The notes below the pieces were generated by a model. The model made no database searches, was not told where the DNA came from, and saw nothing but the letters and a program-made list of their open reading frames with translations. The translations under genes were made by a program, and so were the position numbers. A stretch of 64,000 bases of DNA from JAWKIW01 sp041394145. Lineage in GTDB: Bacteria; Actinomycetota; Acidimicrobiia; Acidimicrobiales; Acidimicrobilacustridaceae. Numbering within the stretch: position 1 is the first letter of the stretch; each line of letters opens with the position of its first letter. Where the stretch lies: positions 45,551 through 109,550 of the forward strand of contig JAWKIW010000019.1 in assembly GCA_041394145.1 (NCBI GenBank), in the 5' to 3' direction. Below, piece after piece: positions 9,419 to 17,924 of this stretch.

Positions 9419-9536
9419 CAGCACCTCCGGTCGCGCGGTCGAACGGTGCCGACCAGACTTCCCGGCTCGCCCTGCTCGCAGGCTAGGCGAACGCGGCGAA
9501 CGACCCACGCCGCTGCCGGGGGGACCTCGGCCTCGC

Positions 9537-9938
9537 TCACACCCCGACGACGGAGAACCCGAGCGCCCTCGCGGCGTGCGCCTGGCGCACGTCGAAGGTC
9601 AGGAACGTGAGCGAGGTGCCCAGGCGGCGGGCGGCGCCGAGGTGCAGGGAGTCGAGGGTGCGCACCCCCGTCTGCTCGGCGATCGTCGCCGCCAGCTCGC
9701 AGGTCGCGGCGTCGAGCTCGATGATCGAGAACGATGCGAGGTCGCCCGTGAACGCCGACCGCGCTGCGGTCGTGTCGGTCGCCGAGAGCAGACGAGCGAG
9801 GTTCCGGCGCACCTCGACGATCGTGTGGCGCCCGGTGACGAGCTCGGGGTCCGCGACCAGCAGCTCGATCGCCCGCTCCGAATCGTGCTCGTCGACGTAG
9901 CGCTTGAGCAGCGCGCTGGTGTCGACGTAGGTCGTCAC
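9537..9938 (-). CDS. vapC: PIN-domain toxin, VapC-like
   Basis: 133-residue ribonuclease of the PIN fold. The four acidic metal-binding residues are visible: D6 (YVDTSALLKRY), E42 (IVEVRRNLARL), D96 (TLDSLHLGAARRLG) and D116 (FLTFDVRQA). Starts at a GTG that overlaps the antitoxin stop codon (GTGA), so the pair is translationally coupled. In other VapBC systems the toxin cleaves tRNA or rRNA when the antitoxin is degraded; the target here is unknown. Confidence 0.9.
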   Translation of the reverse strand: MTTYVDTSALLKRYVDEHDSERAIELLVADPELVTGRHTIVEVRRNLARLLSATDTTAARSAFTGDLASFSIIELDAATCELAATIAEQTGVRTLDSLHLGAARRLGTSLTFLTFDVRQAHAARALGFSVVGV

Positions 9939-10192
9939 TCGCCGCGATCCTCGTCGAGCACCTCGGCGACCGAGCGCCGCGGTGGACGCCGCCGCACGGG
10001 CTGCAGACCCCGTGCGGTCGCCGGTACGAGCCAGCCCGCCGCCGCGGCGGCGTCGAGGTCGACGCGCCCGATGGGCGGGCCCAGCACCGCGACCGGCCGA
10101 CCTCGATCGGTCACGGTGATGTGCTCGCCGGCCGCCGCCCGCTGCACGTAGGCCGACAGCTTCGCCTTGAGCTCACGGATGGCCACGTCCAT
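9935..10192 (-). CDS. vapB: Antitoxin of the Phd/YefM (VapB) type
   Basis: 85-residue antitoxin. The N-terminal DNA-binding domain MDVAIRELKAKLSAYVQRAAAGEHITVTDRGRPVAVL is classical Phd/YefM; the basic, Pro-rich C-terminal tail (RRRPPRRSVAEVLDEDRGE) would wrap the PIN toxin. Two ATGs are possible (10207 and 10192). I prefer 10192 because a TATCGT -10 box lies 6 nt upstream on the minus strand. An inverted repeat at 10196-10218 covers this promoter, as expected for autoregulation by the complex. Confidence 0.88.
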   Translation of the reverse strand: MDVAIRELKAKLSAYVQRAAAGEHITVTDRGRPVAVLGPPIGRVDLDAAAAAGWLVPATARGLQPVRRRPPRRSVAEVLDEDRGE

Positions 10193-10195
10193 GTA

Positions 10196-10218
10196 GTCAC
10201 GATACATCTTGTCGTGAC
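10196..10218. promoter_or_regulatory. vapBC operator: inverted repeat GTCACGA-N9-TCGTGAC
   Basis: Perfect 7-bp arms (10196-10202 and 10212-10218) centred on the antitoxin promoter; the -10 hexamer lies within it. Confidence 0.65.
10199..10204 (-). promoter_or_regulatory. -10 element TATCGT of vapBC
   Basis: TATCGT-N6-ATG(10192) on the minus strand, matching the window-wide leaderless signature. Confidence 0.5.
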
Positions 10219-10402
10219 CACGTTTGCCTGCGGGTCGGGCGGTGGTGCGCCTGGCGACCGGATCGACGGGGCGAGATCGACCGCGGCCCGAGGCCCGGCC
10301 CGGCCGGACGCCCCGAGGCGGCGACCGGCCCCCATCGCCCGTTCCGTTAGGGTCCGCGTCGTCGGGACCGGCGCCGCTGCGGGCCCGGCAGGGGGACGGT
10401 CG

Positions 10403-11656
10403 ATGCGAGAGGTGCGGATCGAGGACCTGCGCGAGCCGCAGCGCTCGGGGGACGAGCAGTCGCTGTACGAGCTCGCCCTCAGCATGCAGGTCGACCTCGA
10501 TCCCGACGCCCTGGTGGCCCGGGCGAGGCGCGAGACCGGCCTCGACGAGCTGGGTGACGACGCGCTGCGCGAACGCCTCGCCGCCCAGGTGGCGGCCATC
10601 GAGGCCGACACGGGCTTGTCCGGGCTGGGCCGCTACATCCTGCGCAACCGCCTCGTCGGCCTGCTGAAGGCCCGGTTGCGCTTCGAGGACTTCGTGCGGC
10701 GCTACCCCGAGGCCCTCGCGGTCGAGCTCGAGCCGCCCGTCGTCGTGGTGGGCCTCCCCCGCTCGGGCACCACCCACCTGGTGAACCTGCTGGCCGCCGA
10801 CGCCCGCTTCCGGTCCATGCCGTGGTGGGAGGTGGCCGAGCCGATCCCCGTCATCGGCGACGGACCGGGGCGCGACGGCGTCGACCCGCGCTACGCCCGC
10901 TGCCTGGCCGACTGGCAGATGAACGCGCAGGTCGCCCCGCTCACCGCGCTGATGCACGACCGGCCGCCGTGGAGCATCGAGGAGGACTGCGAGCTCGTCG
11001 ACCTCGACCTGTGCTCGTACACGCTGGAGTGGCACGCCCGGGTGCCCTCGTGGCGCGACCACTACCTCGCCCTCGACCAGCACGCCCACTACGGCTTCCT
11101 GCGAAAGGAGCTGCAGGTGCTCAGCTTCCTGCGGGGCCCGAACCGTTGGGTGCTCAAGACGCCCCAGCACCTCGAGCAGCTGGGCCCGCTGCTGGCGACG
11201 TTCCCCGACGCCACCATCGCCTTCACGCTGCGGGACCCCGTGGCCGTCCTGCAGTCGGCGATCACGATGCTCGCCTACGGCGACCGGCTGCGCCGGGAGC
11301 AGGTCGAACCCGACGAGCTGGCCGCCTACTGGATCGAGCGCATCGAGCGGCTGCTGCGGGCCGCCGTGCGCGACGCCCACCTCATCCCCGAGGCCCGGCG
11401 GGTCGACGTCGAGTTCGGCGAGTTCATGGCCGACGACCTCGCCATGGCCACGAAGATCCTCGGCGTGGCCGGCATCGAGGTCACCGACGAGGCGCGCGCC
11501 CAGCTCGACGCCTACGTGGCCGGCAACCCCCGGGGGAAGGAGGGGCGCGTGGTCTACGACCTGCGGGGCGACTTCGGGCTCGAGCCCGACGACCTGTACG
11601 AGCGCTTCGCCTTCTACTTCGCGGCGTTCCCCCAGATCACCCGGGAGGTGGCCTGA
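10403..11656 (+). CDS. Sulfotransferase family protein (Sulfotransfer_3 type)
   Basis: 417-residue PAPS-dependent sulfotransferase-like protein. The 5'-phosphosulfate loop is VVVVGLPRSGTTHLVNLL (about residue 113-130) and the 3'-phosphate-binding region is FTLRDPVAVLQSAITM. The long N-terminal helical part (residues 1-100) is usual for the actinobacterial and mycobacterial Stf-like group. Starts with ATG at 10403; upstream GGGGGAC may serve as a ribosome site. Its stop overlaps the start of the next gene (TGATG). First gene of a four-gene coupled operon that also encodes an alkylsulfatase-like hydrolase, so sulfated lipids, sterols or alcohols are plausible substrates. That is inference. Confidence 0.88.
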   Translation: MREVRIEDLREPQRSGDEQSLYELALSMQVDLDPDALVARARRETGLDELGDDALRERLAAQVAAIEADTGLSGLGRYILRNRLVGLLKARLRFEDFVRRYPEALAVELEPPVVVVGLPRSGTTHLVNLLAADARFRSMPWWEVAEPIPVIGDGPGRDGVDPRYARCLADWQMNAQVAPLTALMHDRPPWSIEEDCELVDLDLCSYTLEWHARVPSWRDHYLALDQHAHYGFLRKELQVLSFLRGPNRWVLKTPQHLEQLGPLLATFPDATIAFTLRDPVAVLQSAITMLAYGDRLRREQVEPDELAAYWIERIERLLRAAVRDAHLIPEARRVDVEFGEFMADDLAMATKILGVAGIEVTDEARAQLDAYVAGNPRGKEGRVVYDLRGDFGLEPDDLYERFAFYFAAFPQITREVA

Positions 11657-12903
11657 TGGCCGGGATCCACCGCGAGCGACCCGGCGCCGACGCCATCGCC
11701 CCCGCGGCGGGCGAGCCGGCCGTCGACCTCGGCGACGGCATCTGGATGTCACCGGGCCTGTCCAACAGCTACCTGCTGCACACCGACGACGGACGGGTCC
11801 TGGTCAACACCGGCATGGGCTTCGAGGGCCCGCTGCACCGCCGGGCCTACGACGACGTCGACCCCTCCCCCACCCGGGCGATCGTGCTCACCCAGGGCCA
11901 CTACGACCACGTGGGCGGGGTCGACGTGCTGCGCGACGCCGACACCGACGTGGTCGCCCAGGCCGACTTCGCCCTCTGGCGAGCCGACAACGAGCGGTTG
12001 GAGGCCTTCCGGGCCCGCAACGCCGCCTTCGCCTGGATCGACGCCATCCTCGCCGCCATGGCCTACGCCGAGTCGCTCGGGGTCGGCGCCGCCGCCCAGG
12101 CCCGGCCCGAGCCCACCGTCGTCGTCGACGACCGGTTGGAGCTGACCATCGGCGGGCGCCAGCTCGTGGCGCTGTCGGTGCCGGGCGGCGAGACGACCGA
12201 TGCGCTGGCCGTCTGGCTGCCCGACTCGCGGACGGTGTTCACCGGCAACCTCACCGGTCCGCTGTTCGGCCACGTCCCCAACCTGGTCACCATCCGCGGC
12301 GACCGGTACCGCGACGCGCTCACCTACGTCTCGTCGATCGAGCGGGTGCTCGAGCTCGGGGCCGACCGGCTGATCACCGGGCACTTCGACCCCATCGACG
12401 GCGCCGACCGCATCGCCACCGAGCTGACCGCGCTGCGCGACGCCATGCAGTGGGTGCACGATCGCACCGTCGACGGCATGAACGCCGGCATCGACGTGCA
12501 CACCCTCATGCGGGACATCACCGTGCCCGACCACCTCGACGTCGGCGAGGGCTACGGCAAGACGTCGTGGAACGTGCGGGCCATCTGGGAGACCTACGCC
12601 GGCTGGTTCCACCACCGCTCGACCACCGAGCTGTACGGGGTGCCGGCGGCGGCGGTGGCACCCGACGTGGTGGCCGCCGCCGGTGCCGACGCCCTCGTCA
12701 CCGCCGCCCGCGCCCACGTCGGCGCCGGGCGGCCGGTGGAGGCGCTGCACCTCACCGACGTGGTGCTGACGGCCGAGCCGGACCACCCGGGCGCCCGGGC
12801 CGCCGCCGTCGACGCCACCCGGGCGCTGCTCGACGCCTCGTCGAACTTCTGGGAGTCGGCCTGGCTGCGGCGGGCGCTCACCAACCTCGAGGAGGGGCCG
12901 TGA
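11656..12903 (+). CDS. MBL-fold metallohydrolase, alkylsulfatase-like
   Basis: 415 residues. The N-terminal metallo-beta-lactamase fold shows TQGHYDHVGG, where the first ligand of the usual HxHxDH motif is Gln (a QxHxDH form also known in some B3 enzymes), and GHFDP further on. Residues about 255-320 (DITVPDHLDVGEGYGKTSWNVRAIWETYAGWF) and the C-terminal TPR-like helices match the alkyl-sulfatase dimerisation domain of SdsA/BDS1-type enzymes, though the protein is shorter. Coupled to the sulfotransferase upstream (TGATG) and the VOC gene downstream (GTGA). Likely hydrolyses an ester, perhaps a sulfate ester. Confidence 0.85.
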   Translation: MAGIHRERPGADAIAPAAGEPAVDLGDGIWMSPGLSNSYLLHTDDGRVLVNTGMGFEGPLHRRAYDDVDPSPTRAIVLTQGHYDHVGGVDVLRDADTDVVAQADFALWRADNERLEAFRARNAAFAWIDAILAAMAYAESLGVGAAAQARPEPTVVVDDRLELTIGGRQLVALSVPGGETTDALAVWLPDSRTVFTGNLTGPLFGHVPNLVTIRGDRYRDALTYVSSIERVLELGADRLITGHFDPIDGADRIATELTALRDAMQWVHDRTVDGMNAGIDVHTLMRDITVPDHLDVGEGYGKTSWNVRAIWETYAGWFHHRSTTELYGVPAAAVAPDVVAAAGADALVTAARAHVGAGRPVEALHLTDVVLTAEPDHPGARAAAVDATRALLDASSNFWESAWLRRALTNLEEGP

Positions 12904-13373
12904 CCCCGGTCGGCCCGCACTACCACGTGGGCATCGTGGTCCCCGACCTCGAGGTGGCCAAGGCCCGCCTGACCGACCAGCTCGGCGTCACCTGGGGCCC
13001 GGTCCTGGAGCTGGCGACCGCCGCGTACCGCGACGGCGACGGCCACGACCTCGAGCTGCCCACCACGATCTGCTACTCGGTCGGCGACCCGTGCCTGGAG
13101 GTGATCCAGGAGGTGCCCGGCACGGTGTGGGTCTGCAACGAGAGCTCGAACCTGCACCACGTCGGCTTCTGGAGCGACGACCTGCCGGGCGACGGCGCCG
13201 GGCTCGGCGCGGCCGGCTGTCCCCTGCAGCTGTGCGGGCGCGACGGCGACGCCGCCCCGGTGCAGTTCGCCTACCACCGCGACGACGAGCTCGGCGTGCG
13301 CGTCGAGCTGGTCGACGCCGCCCTGCGCGACGCGATGGCGTTCCTCTTCGAGCCCGACCCCCGCCGGCCCTGA
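12900..13373 (+). CDS. VOC (glyoxalase/extradiol superfamily) protein
   Basis: 157-residue single VOC-domain protein beginning VTPVGPHYHVGIVVPDLEVAKARL, with an LHHVGFWSDDL second module and VELVDAALRD at the end, giving His/His/Glu candidate metal ligands. The GTG at 12900 overlaps the previous stop (GTGA) and has a strong GGAGGGG ribosome site inside the upstream gene. The role in the sulfotransferase operon is unknown; lactoylglutathione-lyase-like or methylmalonyl-CoA-epimerase-like chemistry cannot be separated by sequence alone. Confidence 0.85.
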   Translation: MTPVGPHYHVGIVVPDLEVAKARLTDQLGVTWGPVLELATAAYRDGDGHDLELPTTICYSVGDPCLEVIQEVPGTVWVCNESSNLHHVGFWSDDLPGDGAGLGAAGCPLQLCGRDGDAAPVQFAYHRDDELGVRVELVDAALRDAMAFLFEPDPRRP

Positions 13374-13397
13374 CCGGGCCCGACCACCCCGGAGCCG

Positions 13398-14412
13398 ATG
13401 CCCATGCTGCAGGTGCGAGTCCACGGACCCGGCGACGTCCGGGTCGACGACGTGCCCGAGCCCGACCCCGGTCCCCGCGACGCGGTGGTGCGCATCGCCG
13501 CGTGCGGCATCTGCGGCAGCGACCTGACCTACATCACGATGGGCGGCCTGGCCGGGCCGACGGGCGAGCCCATGTGCCTCGGCCACGAGATGGCCGGCAC
13601 CGTCGATTGGGTCGGCGACGAGGTCACCGGCGTGCGGGTCGGCGACCGCGTGGTCGTGCAGCCGGGCGACGACGACCTCGGCCGCATCGGCAACGGCGCC
13701 CCCCAGGGCGGGCTGACGCCGCGGCTGCTCGTCACCGAGGCCGACCGCGGTCGCCTCCACCCGGTGCCCGACCACCTGCCCCTCGACGTGGCCGCCTTCG
13801 CCGAGCCGCTGGCCGTGGGCATGCACGCGGCCGAGCAGGCCGACGTGCGGCCCGGCGACGGCATCTGCGTGTTCGGCTGCGGCCCCGTCGGCCTGGCCGC
13901 CGTCGCCGCGCTGGTCGACGACGGCCACGACACCATCGTCGCCGTCGACCTCAGCGCCACCCGCCGGCGGCTGGCGATGCAGATCGGCGCGCAGGCCGCG
14001 CTGGACCCGACCGAGACCGACGTGTGGGCCGCCCTGGCCGACCTGCACGGCACCACGCCGTTCCTGTTCGGTCCGACGCCGGCCACCGCCGCGTTCATCG
14101 AGGCGTCGGGCTCGGCCCGGGTGATCACCGACGTCATCGACCACGCCCGTCGGTGGCCGGCTCTCGGTGGTCGCCCTGCACCACGAGCCGATCCCGACGA
14201 GCTACCTCACCGTGCTCATGAAGGAGCTGACGATCCGCGGCTCGATCGAGTACCCGGCCCGCTTCGCCGACGCCATCGACCTGCTCGCCCGTCGCGATCT
14301 GTCGGGTCTGCTCACCCACCGCTTCGCGCTCGAACGCTTCGACGACGCCCTCGCCACCCTGCAGGGCGCCAAGGACTGCGGCAAGGTCCTCGTCACCATG
14401 GACCCGGTCTGA
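13398..14412 (+). CDS. Zinc-type alcohol dehydrogenase, frameshifted
   Basis: MDR dehydrogenase, about 338 residues when repaired. N-terminal catalytic zinc motif CGICGSDLTYI and GHEMAGTV; Rossmann motif FGCGPVGLAAVAAL. The frame is open to about 14150 (DVIDHAR) and then continues one frame over as RLSVVALHHEPIPTSYLTVL..GKVLVTMDPV, ending at 14412. A one-base indel near 14145-14160 in a G/C run explains this. No structural zinc cysteine loop is seen. Last gene of the sulfotransferase operon, 24 bp after the VOC gene with GGAGCCG before the ATG. Confidence 0.85.
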
Positions 14413-14445
14413 TCGACCCGCGTCCGCGGCGAGGGCGTCCGTCGC

Positions 14446-15156
14446 CTACGGCACGACGGCCGCCACGGTGCCGCCGTCGACCAGGACGTCGGTGCCGGTG
14501 ACGTACGAGGCGGCGTCCGAGCACAAGAAGGCGATGACCGCGGCGATCTCGTCGGGGCGGGCCACCCGGCCGAGGGCGCTCGCCGCGGCCATCTGGTCGG
14601 TGCCGTTGCCCGACGCCAGCTCCAGCTCACCCATCGGGGTGTCGACCACACCGGGCGACACCGACACGATCCGGCCGCCGCGCGCCCCCCACGGCCCCGC
14701 GAGGTGCCGCACCAGTCGCACCACGCCGTGCTTGGCGTACAGGTAGGCCAGGCCGGGGTCGTCGGTGAGCGACGTGACCGCCTCGACGTCCCGCGGCCGG
14801 TCGAGCACCTCGAGCACCTCGGGCGGCGGCGTCGCCATGTGGGCGGCCATCGACGCGACGCACACGGCCACGGTGCCGGCAGCGACCAGCGGGTCGAAGG
14901 CCTCGAGCACCCTCGCCATCCCGACGAGGTCGATCTCGAGGATGGCCCGGGCGTCGGCCATGCTCGGTGACACGCCGGCGGTGACCACCAACGTGTCGAG
15001 GCGGTCGACCCGCTCGACCAGCGCGACGATCGACGACGCGTCGGTCAGGTCGCAGAAGACGTCCCCGCCGATCCGGTCGGCGACGAGCACGTCGCCCGCG
15101 AGCACCGGCACCACCGCCGCCCCGATGCCCGATCCTCCCCCGATGATCACGTGCAT
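14446..15156 (-). CDS. SDR family oxidoreductase
   Basis: 236 residues. Starts MHVIIGGGSGIGAAVVPVLAG, a compact nucleotide-binding site with GGGSGIG; has VVTAGV in place of NNAG, a serine in CVASMAA and the YLYAK catalytic pair, and ends VDGGTVAAVVP. This shortened SDR form resembles the hydroxysteroid dehydrogenase-like group (3-alpha-HSD/carbonyl reductase of Comamonas). GGGGGAGGACGACC precedes the ATG. Convergent with the alcohol dehydrogenase. Confidence 0.87.
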   Translation of the reverse strand: MHVIIGGGSGIGAAVVPVLAGDVLVADRIGGDVFCDLTDASSIVALVERVDRLDTLVVTAGVSPSMADARAILEIDLVGMARVLEAFDPLVAAGTVAVCVASMAAHMATPPPEVLEVLDRPRDVEAVTSLTDDPGLAYLYAKHGVVRLVRHLAGPWGARGGRIVSVSPGVVDTPMGELELASGNGTDQMAAASALGRVARPDEIAAVIAFLCSDAASYVTGTDVLVDGGTVAAVVP

Positions 15157-15247
15157 GGTCGTCCTCCCCCGAGCGGGCCGCCGCCGGTCGACGACCGGTC
15201 CCAGTGTGTCGCGTCCGTTCCACCGGCCGCGAGCGGCGACGCCCGCC

Positions 15248-15253
15248 TAGCAT
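15248..15253 (+). promoter_or_regulatory. -10 element TAGCAT, leaderless promoter of the ABC ATPase gene
   Basis: TAGCAT-N7-ATG(15261); no Shine-Dalgarno sequence is present. Confidence 0.55.
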
Positions 15254-15260
15254 CCCGCCG

Positions 15261-16043
15261 ATGTCCGCCCCACCGGCACCAGCCGACGCCCTCGTGCTCG
15301 ACGGCCTGCCCAAGGCGTTCGGCCCGACGGTCGCCGTCGACCACCTCGACCTGACGGTGTCGACCGGGTCCTTCTTCGGACTCGTCGGGCGCAACGGCGC
15401 CGGCAAGACCACCACGCTGCGCATGTGCACGGGGCTGCTCGAGCCCGACGCCGGCCACGTCCGGGTCGACGGCGTCGACGTGTGGGAGCAGCCCCAGGAG
15501 GCCAAGCGCCGCATCGGGGTGATGCCCGAGTCGATGGACGTCTTCGACCGGCTCACCGGCGCCGAGCTGCTCCTCTACAACGGGCTGCTGCGAGGCATGC
15601 CCCGCGACCTCGTGGTGCAGCGCAGCCGTGAGCTGCTCGCCGTGCTGGAGATGGACGACGCCGCCGACCGCACGGTCGCCGACTACTCCCACGGCATGAC
15701 CAAGAAGATCATCCTGGCCGCCGCGCTGCTGCACGGACCCAAGGTGCTGTTCCTCGACGAGCCCTTCGAGGCCATCGACCCGGTGTCGACGAGGGCCATC
15801 GAGGCGGTGCTGCGTCGCCACGTCGACCAGGGCGGCACGGTGCTCTTCTCGTCCCACGTGCTCGACGTCGTCGAGCGGCTGTGCGATCGGCTGGCCGTGA
15901 TCGACCACGGGAGGGTCCGGGCCACGGGGACCCTCGACGAGGTGCGGGGCGGGCGACGCCTCGAGGACGCCTTCATGGACCTGATCGGCCAGGGCGACGT
16001 CGACACCGAGGATCTGTCGTGGTTGGGCACGTCGTCGGGCTGA
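15261..16043 (+). CDS. ABC transporter ATP-binding protein (ABC-2 exporter type)
   Basis: 260-residue ATPase. Walker A GRNGAGKTTT, Q-loop region IGVMPESMDVF, a divergent signature YSHGMTKK, Walker B VLFLDEPFEAID and the switch histidine in VLFSSHVLD. This is the CcmA/EcsA-like class that powers ABC-2 exporters. The ATG at 15261 is probably leaderless. The permease gene starts inside its 3' end at 16019, so the two form an exporter; the cargo is unknown. Confidence 0.92.
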   Translation: MSAPPAPADALVLDGLPKAFGPTVAVDHLDLTVSTGSFFGLVGRNGAGKTTTLRMCTGLLEPDAGHVRVDGVDVWEQPQEAKRRIGVMPESMDVFDRLTGAELLLYNGLLRGMPRDLVVQRSRELLAVLEMDDAADRTVADYSHGMTKKIILAAALLHGPKVLFLDEPFEAIDPVSTRAIEAVLRRHVDQGGTVLFSSHVLDVVERLCDRLAVIDHGRVRATGTLDEVRGGRRLEDAFMDLIGQGDVDTEDLSWLGTSSG

Positions 16044-17623
16044 AGGTCACGCTGCTGCGTGAGCGGGCCCGCCCTGGCCCGCCACCCCGACCGGTTGCTC
16101 GTCGGCCTCGTGGTGCTCGGCTTCGCCGGCAGCGCCTGGCTGACGTCGGGCATCGACGTGGTCGAGCGGCTGTCGTCGCTGCACGCCGGCCCCGATGCCG
16201 GACGCGAGCAGCTCCAGGTGCTGGCCTGCCTGCTGGTGATGGCGTGGCTGGTCGCACCGCTCGCGACCACCAACCGGCGCACCTCACGGTGCGGCGGTTC
16301 GTGCTCCTGCCCATCGACGCCACCCGCCTGACGAGCGGGCTGTTCGTCGCCGGCCTCGTCTCCCTCGGCCCGCTGCTCACGGCGGTGGTGGTCGGCGTGA
16401 CCGCCTGCGGGTACCTCGACGGGGCGGTGAGCGGGGTGCTGGTCGTGCTCGGTGCGCTGTCGCTGGTGCTGCTGGCGATCACCGTCGGCCGACTCGTCGG
16501 GTTCGCCCTCGACCTCGTGGCCCTGCTCCCCCGGGCCCGGACCATCACCATGGTGGCGACCCTTCCCGTGCTGGTGGTGGCCTTCGCCGGCTTCGAGCTG
16601 GCCCGGGCCGGGTTCGCCGACCCGTCACTGGAGGCGGGTGTCGGCTCGGCGTCGACCCCGCCCCCGGCATGGCTGTCGTGGCTGCCGCCGTCGTGGGCCG
16701 GCTCGGCGATGGCCGACGCCGCCGAGGGGTCCCCGGGCGCCGCCCTGCTCGCCCTGGCCGGCGTGGTCGGGGTGACCGCCGTGCTCGCCGTCGTCCTCCG
16801 CCTGGTGGTGGCGAGGACCATGGTCACCGACGACCGGTCCGGCGCAGGCCGCGGCGCCCGCGCCGACGACGCCTTCGCCGGCTTCGCCGCCCGGCTGCCC
16901 GGCGATCGCACCGGTGCGATCGCGGCCCGCACGCTCCGCCTGTTCGTGCGCACGCCCGGTCGGCTCACCGGCTACGCGTTCTACGTCGGGATCTTCGGGC
17001 TGGTCCTCTCGGTGCTGATCGCCGTCAACCTCCCTCCCGCCGATGCGCCCCTGGCGGTGGTCGTGATCACCTTCGCCCTCGGGATGCGGCGAGCCAACGA
17101 GTACGGGGCCGACGCCAACGGCTGGTGGATGGACGTGGTCAGCCCGGGCCCGCGCCGCGGCGACGTCCTCGGTCGCGACCTCGGCGCGCTGCTCGTCGAC
17201 GACCCGCTCCTGGTGGCGGTGACGGCCGTGTTCACGGTGGTGTGGCGGGCGTGGGCGATGTTCCTGCCGGCGCTCGGCCTCGCCGCCACCGGGTGGCTGA
17301 TCGGGGCCACGGTCACCCACGTGGTGTCCGTGCGGCTGGCGACGGCGCCGCCCACGGCGACCGACACCCGCCGGGCGGGCTCGGGGTCCACCTCGGGCGG
17401 CTACCTCCAGGCCGTCGCCACCGAGCTCGGGTTCGTGGTGCTGATGCTGCCGGTGGTGGTGGCCGCCGTCGTCCCGCTGGTCCTCGACGAGGTGTGGCTC
17501 GCCGTCACCGTGCCGCTGGCCCTGGCCTACGCCGTCGGGCTGTGGCTGGTGACGTTGCGACGCTCGGCGCACTGGCTCGACCACCACGAGGCACGCCTGC
17601 TGCAACAGCTCACCGCCGGGTAG
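16019..17623 (+). CDS. ABC-2 type permease partner, with two compensating frameshifts
   Basis: Membrane protein of about 530 residues with around ten hydrophobic segments (for example TAVVVGVTACGYLDGAVSGV, FYVGIFGLVLSVLIAVNLPP, LGFVVLMLPVVVAAVVPLVL). The likely start is the GTG at 16019 overlapping the ATPase gene. The true sequence leaves the starting frame near 16070 (continuing ALARHPDRLLVGLVVLGFAG) and returns near 16285 (LTVRRFVLLPIDATRL); the segment between is nonsense in the original frame. Two one-base indels of opposite sign explain this. It resembles EcsB-like exporters. Confidence 0.8.
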   Translation: MVGHVVGLKVTLLRERARPGPPPRPVARRPRGARLRRQRLADVGHRRGRAAVVAARRPRCRTRAAPGAGLPAGDGVAGRTARDHQPAHLTVRRFVLLPIDATRLTSGLFVAGLVSLGPLLTAVVVGVTACGYLDGAVSGVLVVLGALSLVLLAITVGRLVGFALDLVALLPRARTITMVATLPVLVVAFAGFELARAGFADPSLEAGVGSASTPPPAWLSWLPPSWAGSAMADAAEGSPGAALLALAGVVGVTAVLAVVLRLVVARTMVTDDRSGAGRGARADDAFAGFAARLPGDRTGAIAARTLRLFVRTPGRLTGYAFYVGIFGLVLSVLIAVNLPPADAPLAVVVITFALGMRRANEYGADANGWWMDVVSPGPRRGDVLGRDLGALLVDDPLLVAVTAVFTVVWRAWAMFLPALGLAATGWLIGATVTHVVSVRLATAPPTATDTRRAGSGSTSGGYLQAVATELGFVVLMLPVVVAAVVPLVLDEVWLAVTVPLALAYAVGLWLVTLRRSAHWLDHHEARLLQQLTAG

Positions 17624-17653
17624 CCCACCGGCCCGGCCAGGCGCCGGCGACGA

Positions 17654-17845
17654 TCAGCTGTCGGAGCGGCTGCGACCGAGGCGCTGCACGGCGGCGGCCG
17701 CCACGGCCAGGACGACGACCACCAGCGGGATCCACTGGTCCTCGTTGCGGGTGAACAGGTCGAACAGCAAGAGCCCGAACATCACGACCAGCAGCGCCCA
17801 GTAGATGATCCGTCGCGGGTCCGAGGAAGAGGAGCCATCGGCCAT
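17654..17845 (-). CDS. Small membrane protein, function unknown
   Basis: 63 residues, MADGSSSSDPRR followed by two hydrophobic segments (IIYWALLVVMFGLLLFDLF and WIPLVVVVLAVAAAAVQ) separated by a short charged loop, with a basic tail. I do not recognise a family. A TAGCGT box 7 nt before the ATG suggests a leaderless transcript. Divergent from another small membrane gene 80 bp away. Confidence 0.6.
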   Translation of the reverse strand: MADGSSSSDPRRIIYWALLVVMFGLLLFDLFTRNEDQWIPLVVVVLAVAAAAVQRLGRSRSDS

Positions 17846-17852
17846 GCCACGC

Positions 17853-17858
17853 ACGCTA
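17853..17858 (-). promoter_or_regulatory. -10 element TAGCGT, leaderless promoter
   Basis: TAGCGT-N7-ATG(17845) on the minus strand. Confidence 0.5.
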
Positions 17859-17911
17859 GGCACGCCGCCGCCCACCGGCGGGGATCCGGCCCCCGGTCAC
17901 GCCCGCCTCGG

Positions 17912-17917
17912 TACGCT
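17912..17917 (+). promoter_or_regulatory. -10 element TACGCT, leaderless promoter
   Basis: TACGCT-N7-ATG(17925); no ribosome site upstream. Confidence 0.5.
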
Positions 17918-17924
17918 CGCGCCG

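Noticed and set aside
7392..10151. 919-residue plus-strand open frame over the antiporter and VapC region
   Set aside because: Antisense to the KhtTU-like pair and VapC, Gly/Arg/Gln-rich composition without domains.
9935..11752. 605-residue minus-strand open frame over the sulfotransferase gene
   Set aside because: Only its last ~90 codons are a gene (the VapB-like antitoxin); the rest is antisense to a gene with clear sulfotransferase motifs, a usual artefact of high GC.
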